Shown: one piece after another, positions 31,949 to 42,540 of the stretch
Position numbering within the stretch: position 1 is the stretch's first letter
Layout of the letters: the number at the start of each line of letters is the position of its first letter
Source of the DNA: Anodontia alba
Taxonomy: Eukaryota > Mollusca > Bivalvia > Lucinida > Lucinidae
Length of the DNA: 64,000 bases
Assembly (NCBI GenBank): GCA_964016985.1
Contig: OZ024821.1
Coordinates: 15,983,211 to 16,047,210, forward strand
Direction: 5' to 3'
Position numbers and translations under genes: made by a program
The notes under the pieces: model-generated
Databases searched by the model: none
Told to the model about the DNA's origin: nothing
What the model saw: the letters and a program-made list of their open reading frames with translations, nothing else

Positions 31949-32156
31949 AACCCTTATCCTGCTAAATAATTTAATTAGCCTCACCCATTTCTGACTATCA
32001 GCCAATCAGAAACACCATATAATGTTTTCGTTCAAATTTACAAACTGAATGACAAACAGTGTAGCTCCTGATCAGATGGCTTCTGAAGAAGCCGTCTGAT
32101 CTGGATCTACACTGTTTACAAAGGTAGGGGTTGTCGTGAACAGCAGGATAAGGGTT
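31949..32156. mobile_element. S-family MITE with T hairpin, copy 1
   Basis: Ends AACCCTTATCCTGCT and AGCAGGATAAGGGTT are perfect inverted repeats of 15 bp. Conserved inside: CAGCCAATCAGA and the T hairpin AACAGTGTAGCTCCTGATCA with its complement. Copies at 34090-34254, 55941-56120 and 58056-58267. Confidence 0.85.
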
Positions 32157-32344
32157 GTTAATCAAAAGCTCAACAAAGTTTGCATACTCGAATCATTTAC
32201 AGCTTCCTGAATAAATATTTTATGAAAAATTACATATATCCGGCATACTTCGATTGATGTTTATCGGTTATGACGCAGCACGGGATCCTCAATTTCAGAA
32301 CTTCCTGTGAGATATAATGGTCAGTAAATATCCATCTCTTTATG

Positions 32345-32600
32345 GGTAAACTATTGCAAGCTCCCTCCAATATACTGTACATTTTTTAACCTTAAGTAGA
32401 TTGGATACCTGTCAGATTTTGTGCAAGTGAGACAAATTTTGTAACTTCCTGTTTGCTTTACTGCATAAACAAGACCCTTCTGAAAAGGGTCTACTCTAAA
32501 AGGAAAGAATTTGCTCCCAAGGGGAGCAAATTCTTTCCTTTTAGAGAAGACCAATTTTCAGAAGGTGAATAAACAATTTTGACAGAGTTGGAGGAACTTG
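32345..32600. mobile_element. G-family palindromic element
   Basis: The centre pairs GGAAAGAATTTGCTCCC with GGGAGCAAATTCTTTCC around AAG. Wider arms GACCCTTCTGAAAAGGGTCT and GAAGACCAATTTTCAGAAGG are imperfect. Other good copies lie at 53100-53300 and 41690-41880. Confidence 0.65.
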
Positions 32601-33140
32601 AAAAAGTATGTATTCCCATTAAACGTTAAAGACTGAATCAACAAATGACATATTAGTGGTAGTTTTTCTTTCTTTCTTTTTTTTTCCAAAGAAATTAAAG
32701 ACACGTGGCGTTTGCACTATGTCAATATTTTAAAAAAGAAACTTGGCGGTACTAAGACATATGCGCAGATTTTCAAAGAAGGGCAGTCTTTATTGAAGAT
32801 CGCCGCATTCAGTCTGTCATATTTGCAGTAAGTATCAAAGAGGATTTGGATAAGCTTCCTACGCAGTATTAATTAACGATGTATTGGTTACCGTTGTTGG
32901 TTACCGTTGTATTAGTTACCGAAGCTCCATGAAAGACTATATGAAACAAGTTTTATCATAATCTCTAGATTTTGATGTATTGAACTCTCAAAATTATTAA
33001 TTTCTTATCTTAGTGTTATTAACAATATGCAGCTAAATGTATATACTGTGAGATAGTACAATGTACACGAAAGTATCGTTTGGTCGGTTAGAAATTCTGG
33101 CGGATTTTTAATAAGCTTGATTCTTACACGCGTCTAGTTT
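32601..33140. other. Unclassified AT-rich sequence
   Basis: A local GGTTACCGTTGTATTAGTTA-type duplication lies near 32885-32920. Nothing else recognised. Confidence 0.4.
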
Positions 33141-33169
33141 GTCTGCATGTGATTTTTTCTACACTTTAT

Positions 33170-34085
33170 AAAACATTTGCCGAATAAACTGATGAAATAT
33201 ACCTTCTTGATAAATTGGAGGAACTTCCATTAAGAGCAAATTCTCTTGTGTTTGCTTTGATAAGAAACATTTTATTCCGAGGATCATAAAAAATATACGT
33301 ACTGGTCTTGTCACAAAGTTTCTGAGGCTCTTTTATTCGTACTTGATTACATCTTTATTAGGGTTGTTACTAGACTATACAAACAAATAGTGGATATACC
33401 GATGGGTATGAACTGTCCATCGCCCCTTGAAGCAGATCTGATTGTGTTTTGGTACGGAAAAGACTCTATCATGACCGCTTCTCATGAAACGATTATTATT
33501 CAAGTATTCAAGTCAACCATTCGAGATTTGAATGGCCTTTAATAGTGACAGTGATCACTTTGCGCAAATGGTAGATAAGACTTATCGACATGAACTTTAA
33601 TTAATTAAATCTAATACCTCTGATACCGAAATCCCGTTTCCGGACTTAACTTTGTCAGTATCTAATGATATAATCTCTACTAAAGGTTATGGCAATCGGA
33701 TGACTTCTGTTTTGATATTGTATACTTTCCGTTTTTAGACGTCGACGACCTTCTTACTACATGTACAACCTATGGTATATATTTTTCTCAGCTTCAATTG
33801 TGGTTTGCTAAGGCGTCTAGGGAAGTCGCTGACTTGAATAATCGGAATAAACATTTAACTTTCGTCAATAAATTAGAAATAGTCAAGGCTTATGTAAGCG
33901 AACAGAAAAAAGGCCCCATTTTGACTGCGGATGCATATATTAATCATTTCTACAAAGCGCCCGTCTCAGTCAACAGCTGATTCCCTTAACACACAGTCCA
34001 TTTACCGACTGTAAAAAGCATTATAACGACAGAATTGGTAGACTGAACTTCGCTAGTGCCCTGAAGTTGAAAGCAGTCCACTTGT
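33170..34085 (+). pseudogene. Reverse transcriptase of a Penelope-like or related retroelement, decayed
   Basis: Translating with frame changes gives FSCVCFDKKHF, then YWSCHKVSEALLFVLDYIFI, then the RT motif-B-like IVDIPMGMNCPSP (near 33390), then MVDKTYRHEL and SNTSDTEIPFPDLTLSVSND, then WFAKASREVADLNNRNKHLT (33801 on). The same order with DTEAPFSDLQL, YDKR-like and VNFPFFDG blocks is seen in the copy at 56118-56900. The segment that should carry the catalytic YxDD motif is lost. Several stops and shifts; 60 codons at most stay open. Family assignment rests on remembered resemblance to mollusc and coral RT proteins of this type; the RT identity is firm, the clade is not. Confidence 0.7.
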
Positions 34086-34089
34086 AGGT

Positions 34090-34254
34090 TAACCCTTGCC
34101 AAGCTGAAGAAATTAAGACGCCATGTCCACTTCTAACTTTCAGGCAATCAGATTACTTGCTCCAGGTTATTGATACAAATACTAAATGACAAACAGTGCA
34201 GATCTACACTGTTAGTAAAAGCCGGGCATATCCGGGACGGCAGGACCATGGCTA
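34090..34254. mobile_element. S-family MITE, copy 2, internally deleted
   Basis: Left end TAACCCTTGCCAAGCTGAAG, right end GGCAGGACCATGGCTA. CAGGCAATCAGATTACTTG and one T-hairpin arm remain. It begins within a few bases of the end of recognisable RT-pseudogene sequence. Confidence 0.7.
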
Positions 34255-34339
34255 AACTTTATTTAGCTTTAACACCCTCTGGACTGAAACAAACAATGCA
34301 TAACTCGCTTGGAGGAAAAGTTAAGAAAATGCATCCCGT

Positions 34340-34680
34340 CATGTAACTGCAAAGGTTATCGTTACGGGTGGCTCGTAACAGACATGAAAGTCGTAGCGAA
34401 GAAATGAGGCATCAGTGAAAATAATTTCCCGCCTATCGTGAGATTCGAACCAAGTCTGCCCGGATAAAAATCCAATGCTCTAACCACTGAGCGAAAGAGT
34501 CGACTCCCTGATGCAGACAGACAGACAGACATATTTTAACGTTGCCGGGCACCAGAGGCATATAGGGGCAGCACCTTCTATCCCTAACGCAGCTGACAGA
34601 GATTGAATATATATCTACAAGCTGTGCGAAATCTGCCAAGGCAGATTATCGAAGGTAGGACTGATAGGCTACAACAGTCC
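34340..34680 (-). mobile_element. tRNA-derived SINE, third family, copy 1
   Basis: On the minus strand a tRNA-like head reads GAGTCGACTCTTTCGCTCAG then TGGTTAGAGCATTGG (A box) and GGTTCGAATCTCACG (B box), followed by GCGGGAAATTATTTTCAC and a body with GACTTTCATG. At 34514-34600 CAGACAGACAGA and ACGTTGCCGGGCACC sequence is inserted upstream of the head. The upstream side ends in GGCAGATTATCGAAGG. Confidence 0.75.
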
Positions 34681-34739
34681 CTCTCTTCAAAAAAGTCATC
34701 ATTTATGATGACGCAAAGCCATTTTCGAAGGAGTCAAGT

Positions 34740-35000
34740 CTGATCCCGGACGAGCCACAATCTTACGACATGAAAGTCGTTACAAAGGAATAAAGCATAG
34801 CTGTAAAATATTTTTCACCTATCATGAGATTAGAACCTGGTCTGTCCGAATAAAAATCCAGTGTTCTAAACACTGAGCCAAAGAGTCAACTCCATGACGC
34901 AGTTTGATTGAATATATACGTGCCATCTATACGAAATCTGCCAAGGCAGATAATCGAAGGAAGGAGTGATAGGCCGTAACAGCTATACTGGTCTGGAAAA
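34740..35000 (-). mobile_element. tRNA-derived SINE, third family, copy 2
   Basis: Parallel to copy 1 word for word: CACCTATCATGAGATTAGAA, ATAAAAATCCAGTG, CACTGAGCCAAAGAGTC, AATCTGCCAAGGCAGATAAT and GATAGGCCGTAACAG. The B box has mutated (GGTTCTAATC). The two copies lie head to tail, so this is a direct repeat of about 370 bp. Confidence 0.75.
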
Positions 35001-35025
35001 AACATAGCTGGCGTTACAAGCCATG

Positions 35026-35026
<1 letters not shown>

Positions 35027-35052
<26 letters not shown>
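35027..35052. repeat. (CT)n microsatellite
   Basis: Uninterrupted CT run. Confidence 0.95.
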
Positions 35053-35056
<4 letters not shown>

Positions 35057-35279
35057 CAAAAGCACGGAGTCATGTCACCGAATGTGCTTTCTCTAACATT
35101 TCACATCTGTTATAAATAAATGAGGCAGTTTATTTCGCATCGATTGTTTCCCGATTTGTTAAGGTTTAAAATTGGACAAGACGCATAAAACGGACCTTAC
35201 TCCAATTGACCCATTTTGCAAGCAAGATTTCGATATTTTCTCGTATCTCTAGGAAAACATATAAACCTATTTCAGTAAG

Positions 35280-35490
35280 GAAACCACCAAAAGGATAATT
35301 GCAAACATTGCAGACCCAGAATAAACCTGCAGAATGCGGCATCCGATCTGTGTGTCCACTGTATGCAAATAGTTCAGTCATTTTTCTCTACGATTATCTA
35401 AATCACATAGACTGACAAACATAAAGTTGAAACTGGACTGTTCCAATATATAGTGTGGGAAAGTTTATTCAGTCTAAAATAGGTTAATAT
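35280..35490. repeat. Degraded Y-family element with T-hairpin remnant
   Basis: GCAAACATTGCAGACCCAGA and GCGGCATCCGATCTGTGTGT are worn T-hairpin arms. TCCAATATATAGTGTGGGAA then AGTTTATTCAGTCT is the reverse of sequence at 54800-54840. Confidence 0.5.
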
Positions 35491-36490
35491 AAGTTCATGG
35501 TTCTCGTTGGGAGATCATGCTGTCCTCAAAGCTTTTCTTTACAAAAGGGCTCATCTTGAAAGAAAGAACTCTTCTTGGAAGCAAATTATTTTTTTTAACT
35601 CTTTTGGTGCCAAATTTCATACGACATTTGACGTCTGTCTTTTTTTTTTTTTTAATAAACTATCGCTTGGAAAGATGTATACATGTAAAGTTGAAAGACT
35701 GAATGTGAAACAGCTTATATGAGCCGTTTCATCTGGAGCAATGCTGTTTGCAAAAACCTATTATTTATGCCGGGCTGGATCTGTTTGAGGTTGATTTTGT
35801 AAAATGTGTATGCATTTGGAGAACATTGGTTTTCTGCCAGTATTATAGGGTTCTTAGTGGGGTTATATATAACTATTCACCCCCCACTTATAATTATTAT
35901 TCAAAGTCACACTTTTGTAGCAGAGAATTGTGCTATTGGTAACATAGTGAAATAGAAAATGGGAAGTACTGTGTAAAATGAATGTAGCAATGTGGGTTTT
36001 GCTCATTTAAAAGAGAAATGAGCAGTTTTCCCGTAGAAGCCCCAATTTGACCATTCGACCTGAAACGAGCTTGTTGCTATCAATAGACGTTTGAATTTTA
36101 TCATTTCGTTTTTTTTTTCGTCGTACTACGAAGAAGAAACAAAATATATTTTTCTTTGTTTACGATTAGAAATATGCATTCTCAAATCGAACGGATTATA
36201 AGCTGGTTTAATGATACAGTTTAATTTGATATTCAAGCATGGAAAGATTTGGGCCGAAAGAAAACGTTATGAGTGGAGAAAAGAACGAAACACTGCTACA
36301 TAGATGATTTCGGATATAGTATGTTCAGCCTAGGCTATGGATGGCGACATGTAATTATGTATGCGGGCTAGAAAACAGACGATCATAGTTGATTTTTTTT
36401 ACATAGCTCTGATAACGTCTATAATTTTTTATCGTTGAGTATTGCGATAATTTATATAATTACAACCTTTCATAAATTATAACATTTTTT
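35491..36490. other. Mostly unclassified, with G-family trace
   Basis: 35530-35590 has G-like words (AAAAGGGCTCATCTTGAAAG, CTTCTTGGAAGCAAAT). 35695-35750 has one T-hairpin arm (GAGCCGTTTCATCTGGAGCA). The remainder to 36490 shows nothing recognisable. Confidence 0.4.
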
Positions 36491-36494
36491 CACT

Positions 36495-36705
36495 ATACCT
36501 TTTTCCCAACGAAGACTCAAATCAGCCTGTGCATCCGCATGGTCTGATCAGCGTCTTCGTTGTCCGCATGAAACATTTGGCATACTTAGCTATCCAAAAT
36601 GCGGCTGGTAAAGATTTTGATCAGACTGCGAGAATGCACAGGCTGTTCTGAATTTTCGTTGGGCGCACACGTCCAAAGTAAGTTTTCTGACATTGAGGCT
36701 CTTAC
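36495..36705. mobile_element. H-family double-hairpin element
   Basis: Hairpin 1: GAAGACTCAAATCAGCCTGT with GGTCTGATCAGCGTCTTCGT. Hairpin 2: AAGATTTTGATCAGACTGCG with CAGGCTGTTCTGAATTTTCG. The right flank GTCCAAAGTAAGTTTTCTGA matches the H right end. Confidence 0.65.
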
Positions 36706-36984
36706 AACTAACGAACATGACACGCAAAGTCTCCGATTCATGAACTATTCCCGGGAGAATCCTAAAAGGGATAAAATTAATGAGCACACACATGAAGGCA
36801 GTACTTGAAATGTTCTAGACGCTACGAAGCAAATTAGGGATGATTATCCAAACAGTATTTCGTTCAGCTCAGCCAGCTGCAAATCCATAGACATCAATTA
36901 TATTTGTAAATTACATAATATTTTGTTATGTCACTGATAATTGTGGAAGACAATGTTGTATACTATTTTTTTAAAATGTAGCTT

Positions 36985-39190
36985 TCCATGCTACAGAATG
37001 CGTTGGTGAAATTATTAGAGAAACTCCTTGCTGATTTCTAAACATCCTTACGATTGTGCATAGGGGAATATACTAGAGAAACTCCTCATTGTTCTGACCA
37101 TCTTAACATAGACAGAAAACTTAAAACAGACTCTAAATCTTAAATGTTGTGCGTCTGGGGACATATAGACGAATATTTGAAGTACGAACCAAAGTATGCT
37201 TTTTATAAGTAAAGGAGAATAAATACGCTTGAGAGGAGGGAACTTCTATACTAATGAGGAATTGCTGATTTTTAAACATATTTACTTTTGTGAATATTTT
37301 GGAAATACACTAGAGAAACTGCTGACGTTCAAACACCCATACAATTTGCGTTGGGGAATATACTAGAGAAACTGTTGATTGCCAAACATACTATGTGCGT
37401 TGGAGATACACTAGAGACACAGTTGATTTCAAAACATAAAAAATACAGTTGTTCATTGGGAAATATACTAGAGAAATTGCTGAATTCCGGACATCATTAC
37501 AATTGTGCTTGGGGAATATACTAGAGAAACTGCTTATTTCCAAACATCCTTACAATTGTGCGTTGGGGAACATACTAGAGAAACCGCTGATTTCCAAACA
37601 CCATAACGATTGTGAGTTGGTGAATGTACTAGAGAAACTGTTGATTTCCAAACACTATTACAATTGTTCGTTGGGAAATATACTAGAGAAACTGCTGATT
37701 TCTAAATATCCTTAAAATTGTGCTTTGGGGAATACACTTGAGAAACTGTTGATTTCCAAACCCCTGACAATTGTACTATGGGGAACATACTAGAAAAACT
37801 GCTGATATTCAAACACCATTACAATTGTGCGTTTAGGACTATACTAGAGAAACTGCCGATTTCCAAACATCCTTACATTTGTGCTTTGGGGAATATACTA
37901 GAGAAACTGCTGATTTCCAAACACCATTACAATTGTGCGTTGGGGAACATACTAGAGAAACTGCTGATTTCACAACACCATTACCATTGTGCGTTTGGGA
38001 ATATACTAGGGAAACTGTTGATTTCCAAACACTATTACAATTGTGCTTTGGGGACTATACTAGAAAAACTTCCGATTTCCAAACACCATAACAATTGTGC
38101 GTTGGGGAATATACTAGAGAAACTGCCGATTTACAAACATCCTTACAATTGTGCGTTGGTGAATATACAAGAGAAACTGTTGATTTCCAAACACCATTAC
38201 AATTGTGCGTTGGGGACTATACTAGAGAAACTGTGGATTTCCAAACACCATTACTATTGTGCGTTTAGGAATATACCAGAGAAATTGCTGATTTCCAAAC
38301 ACCATAACAATTTTGCTTGGGGGAATATACTAGAGAAACTGCCGATTTCAAAACCCCTTACAATTGTGCTTTGGGGAATATACGTACCAGAGAAATTGCT
38401 GATTTCCAAACATTATTACAATTGTGCTTTGGGGAACTTACTAGAGAAACTGCTGAATTTCCAAACATCCTTACAATTGTGCATTAGCGAACATACTAGA
38501 GAAACCACTGATTTCCAAGCACCATAACAATTGTGAGTTGGTGAATATACTAGAGAAACTGCTGATTTCCAAACACCATCACAACTGTGCGTTGGGGAAT
38601 ATACTAGAGAAACTGCTGACTTCCAAACACATTTACAATTGTGCGTTGGGGAATATACTAGAGAAACTGCTGACTTCCAAACACATTTACAGTTGTGCGT
38701 TGGGGAATATACTAGAGAAACTGCTGACTTTCAAACACATTTACAATTGTGCGTTGGGGAATATACTAGAGAAACTGCTGATTTCCAAACACATTTACAA
38801 TTGTGCGTTGGGGAAAACACTAGAGAAACGGCTGATTTTCAAACACCCTTACCTTTGTGCGATGGGGAATAAACTAGAGAAACTGCTTGCTGATTGTCAA
38901 ACGTCCTTACATTTCTGCGATGGGGAATAAGCTAGAGAAACTGCTGATTTCCAAACGTCCTTACAATTGTGCGTTGGGGAATAAACTAGAGAAATTTCTG
39001 ATTTCCAAACGTCTTTACAATTGCGCATAGGGAAATATACTAGAGAAACTGCTGATTTCCATACACACTTTCAGTTGCGCGTTCGGGAACATCCAAGAGA
39101 TGCTGCTGATTTCCAAACATCTTTACAATTACGCGTTTAGGAATATACTAGAGAAACTGCTGATTTCCAAATATTCTAACATTTGTGCGT
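36985..39190 (+). repeat. 54-bp minisatellite, about 35-40 units
   Basis: The unit is GAAACTGCTGATTTCCAAAC then ACCATTACAATTGTGCGTTG then GGGAATATACTAGA. The core 37300-38870 is regular, the first 300 bp are broken up, and units near 38580-38820 are almost identical. As 54 is divisible by three, one frame gives repeated NILEKLLISKHHYNCALG (longest stretch 249 codons, 37778-38527) and a second gives EYTRETADFQTPLQLCVG. There is no flanking exon signal or domain, so I read it as a minisatellite, not a gene. Confidence 0.9.
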
Positions 39191-39279
39191 ATAAGAAAAA
39201 AAATGTTATTTTCCTTTATATGACCGCTACTCGAATACGGCGATGGAGTACATGTATGGGATGATTGTACCCAGTAGGA

Positions 39280-39975
39280 GACAATGAACTAGAAAAAAAT
39301 CCAAAAACAAGGCAGCGCGTATCATTACTAATTCAACAGAAATTGTCTCTATTTATTCTCACAGTTGTAAAACTGGCTTGGAATCTCTAGCCTCTCAAAG
39401 GCAAACACATAAACGTATTCTTTAAGATGCAAAATGAACTGACACCTGCCTACTGTCTTCATTGATACCACCTACGGTGGGCAGTAACACGGAAAGATTC
39501 AAATCTACAAAGAATCCATGCCAGCTTGCAGTTATGTCTTTTCTGCCGCCAGTCATGCATTGCTGGAATGAGTTATCAGAAGACAACAGAAAGTCGCCTT
39601 ATGTACAATGTAGCTGTCTTTAAATCTTCAAATGGAGGAAAGAAACCTCCACTGTACTGCTATGATGGAAAACGACTGGGACAAATACATTATACCAGAT
39701 TTAGACTTGATTGCAGCTCTCTACATTAACATTTAATCTTAAAGAACATTGGTTTCAATCCTTTCTGCAACTGAGGTGCATTTGAGGACACAAAACAATT
39801 TCTCTTAATGTGTGAACTTTATAGAAACCTACGACAAAAACTTATAAACAATATTTCATTAATATGCCAACCCACACTTATCATACTTCTCTTTGGAAGC
39901 ACCGATCTGTCATACTCAGATAACAAAAACATTTTCCTCGAAGTGCAGGACTTTATTATTAGATCTTAATGTTTT
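39280..39975 (+). pseudogene. LINE ORF2 C-terminus, decayed, copy 1
   Basis: Frames interrupted by shifts give SLASQRQTHKRIL, IPPTVGSNTERF, WNELSEDNRKSP, NGGKKPPLYCYDGKRLGQIH, YTRFRLDCSSLH, then FGSTDLSYSDNKNIFLEVQD and FIIRS before TAA at 39967-39969. The same blocks occur in order in the copy at 42576-43352 (WNDLPDNVK, GQILQGRLRMECSSL, LLFLKVQDFIIKS). This is the region after the RT domain in CR1/jockey-like non-LTR elements. The cysteine motif is lost. Confidence 0.75.
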
Positions 39976-39989
39976 TTTTTTCAGCTTTA

Positions 39990-40690
39990 TAATCATGAAG
40001 ATATCGTTTGGTTCAGGTAATTGTTCTTTACAAAATATAAATAATATACATTTCATACTAACATAACATAAGTATTCATGTGTAAGGTCGCACTTTAGAT
40101 CAACTTCTAATATCATAAATAATAATTCTTATCTGCAGGAAACTTCCACTATCCGTAAACGAAGACTTACAGCAGAGGCATGTGAGCTTCGAGACAACCT
40201 TAAAACGTGATACTTGCTTCACTATGAACAGTGTTTTCTTTCTTCTTGAATAGCTAATCGGATAATGTCGAACTCTAAATTCCATCCCCGGGGAACTCCT
40301 TTCAGTCTTTCATGATAGCTCTTTGCTTCTTTTGTTGTTTTATCTTCAAATTTGCTACGAAACATTGAGAGAACAACATTGTTATATTGCACGGTAAAAT
40401 CAGTGTTAATACGATTGACAGTCACATGAGTTTGAAAAGAATTATTGTACATGTAGGAAAACAGATTCTAACAAGTCTTTGGACTTTCTTCTTGATCCCT
40501 CTTGTATGATATTTGCATTAGTGATACTGATGTTTTCTTGTACGTATATGTTACACAAACAAAATAAAGTTTAAATCAAACAGAAATAATTTGCTATCAC
40601 AAAGAGAGAAACTTCTTTTAGAGTCGAATCCTTTTCCGAAAGGAAACTAAAAAATTGTGACAGAGTTGCTTCCACTGAAATTGTGTTCAT
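39990..40690. other. Unclassified sequence
   Basis: 40600-40665 holds a worn G-family piece (GAGAGAAACTTCTTTTAGAG, TTTTCCGAAAGGAAAC). Nothing else recognised. Confidence 0.4.
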
Positions 40691-40694
40691 TCCC

Positions 40695-40965
40695 TTTAAG
40701 CTTTAAGTCTAGCCACCCACTTCAAACTGTAAGTGAAGCCGCCCCTTTTAAATGTAAGTGTAGCCGCCCCTTTAAAATGTAAGTATAGCCGCTCCCTTTA
40801 AACTGTAAGTGTAGCCGCCCCCTTTAAACTGTAAGTATAGCCACCCCCTTTACACTGTAAATGTAACCGCCCCCTTCAAACTGTAAGTGTAACCGCCCCC
40901 TTTAAACTGTAAGTGTACCGCCCCCTTCAAACTGTAAGCATTGCCGTCCCCTTTAAACTGTAGTA
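40695..40965 (+). repeat. 26-bp minisatellite
   Basis: About ten copies of CTGTAAGTGTAGCCGCCCCC then TTTAAA with small length changes. Each unit contains GTAAGT, the consensus 5' splice-site hexamer, which is noted separately. Confidence 0.88.
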
Positions 40966-41079
40966 CATTTCTTGTTTCTTAACCTGAAAGATGAAATTTG
41001 CACCGATATGCTTGTTCTCTAAAGATTAATATGTTCAGGCATTCAATCAATTTACTGAGCCTTTACCTTTACCATTTAA

Positions 41080-41275
41080 CCTTTTCAGTAAACGGCAAAT
41101 TATAATTTTCTTATTTTCCCAGAAAACAAGATTTGACATTTCATGCAAATTGTCTCCTTGGAGACAATTTGCATGAAATGTCAAATCCTGTTTTCTGGAA
41201 ATATAAGAAAAAATCTCAATATATCGTCTGCTGAAAAATTGCTCAGAGTGCTAAGCATTAAAACAGTTATAGCCG
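41080..41275. mobile_element. C-family hairpin element
   Basis: The perfect hairpin CCAGAAAACAAGATTTGACA, TTTCATGCAAATTGTCTCC pairs with GGAGACAATTTGCATGAAAT, GTCAAATCCTGTTTTCTGG. Flanks TAACCTTTTCAG and GTGCTAAGCATTAAA are degraded ends. Confidence 0.7.
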
Positions 41276-41537
41276 CAGCCAGACTATCACAGGATTAGAC
41301 GGAATAATTCAATAATAAAACTGTCATAGCGCGAGCGAAAATTACTACATAAACTGACGGTATCGAATATGGCCAAGAAAGGAAATGAATGCAATAGAAT
41401 ATTACCACGCTTACCAGGAATGATTTAATAAATGTGCTTCCACAAAGCAGACATTATACATGTATATAGGTTTTATGAACTCTAGGCTGCTTTACTTATT
41501 ACGGGAACAGAAACCTACCATGGAATGCCTTATGATC

Positions 41538-41568
<31 letters not shown>

Positions 41569-41690
41569 GATTTTTTACGCTACCAGGCAACGGAGCCACA
41601 TAGAGGCAGTGCCCCTTATGATCTACCGCTTGCTTTCCTTTATATACGCAACTCAAAGGGACTTGAAATGCCTGGTAGATTTTCCGCCAA
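41276..41690. other. Unclassified sequence with (ATCT)n
   Basis: 41537-41569 is an ATCT microsatellite. It is followed by the short dispersed sequence TTTTTTACGCTACCAGGCAA then GAGGCAGTGCC. Confidence 0.55.
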
Positions 41691-41885
41691 GTTTACGAGG
41701 GAGACAACTTTTTGACTTCTTGTTTGCATTCTTGCACACCAAGCCAGATTTGTAAAGAGATCTACTCTAAAAGGAAAGAATTTGCTCTCCAGGGGAGCAA
41801 ATTGGAATTCGTTCGTTTCAGAGCAGAACACCTTTCAGAAGGTGACAGAGTTGCCTCTGTTAAATCTGTATTAATTCCCCTTCAA
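41690..41885. mobile_element. G-family palindromic element
   Basis: CTACTCTAAAAGGAAAGAAT TTGCTC pairs imperfectly with GAGCAAATTGGAATTCG. CACCTTTCAGAAGGTGACAG AGTTGCC marks the right side, as in the copy at 53100. Confidence 0.55.
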
Positions 41886-41989
41886 TATATTTCAGCTTGA
41901 TAAAACTGCCGACGGTTTTGTTTCAAACGAAATACGACGTTGTTTCGAACAAGACTAGGTGTACAATGCATTTTATTAGTGCTATTCTT

Positions 41990-42035
41990 CTTCTCATTAT
42001 TATTATTATTAGTTGTAGTAGTAGTAGTAGTAGTA
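41990..42035. repeat. Triplet microsatellite (ATT, GTA)
   Basis: ATTATTATTATTATTAGTTG followed by TAGTAGTAGTAGTAG. Confidence 0.92.
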
Positions 42036-42540
42036 CATGTATTTGTAATTTTTAAAGTGCAAGCGTATGATATTAGAAGGAAATAGTCGTACTTAAGAAT
42101 ATACATATTATACTGCCTCCGGTGTGAGTATTTTTTTTATTACGTTCACAAGTAATATTACTTTGTATATTATAACTTTCAACAGATTGAACACATTTAC
42201 TCTCGACAAATGTTTTTTACACATGTATTCTTTAATACCTAAAGAGTCCATCATCTCCCCAGCCCGCCCTCGATTTCCCCTTTAAGTCATGAAAATTCAA
42301 AGTAAGATGTTTATGGAGGTGTTGCCGTAATACTGTCAATGATGTTACATAGCAGTTTGAAAAAAAAAAAATCAATGGTATCGTCATTTTGTGCTTACGC
42401 ATCACTGGCCTCCAGAGATTTCTGCATCCTCATGGACAATCTGTACAAAATGAAGATAACGTAACGGCGCCGTCGCCGAGGGCTTAAATCGTTGCTCTTC
42501 GGAGGCGAAGGTTGAGAACTTAATCAGGTTAACACGCCTG
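42036..42540. other. Unclassified sequence upstream of LINE copy 2
   Basis: Nothing recognised apart from a short A run at 42361-42371. Confidence 0.4.

Noticed and set aside
37778..38527. 249-codon open frame as a gene
   Set aside because: It lies wholly within the 54-bp minisatellite. The period is a multiple of three, so long frames arise without selection, and a second frame is open too.
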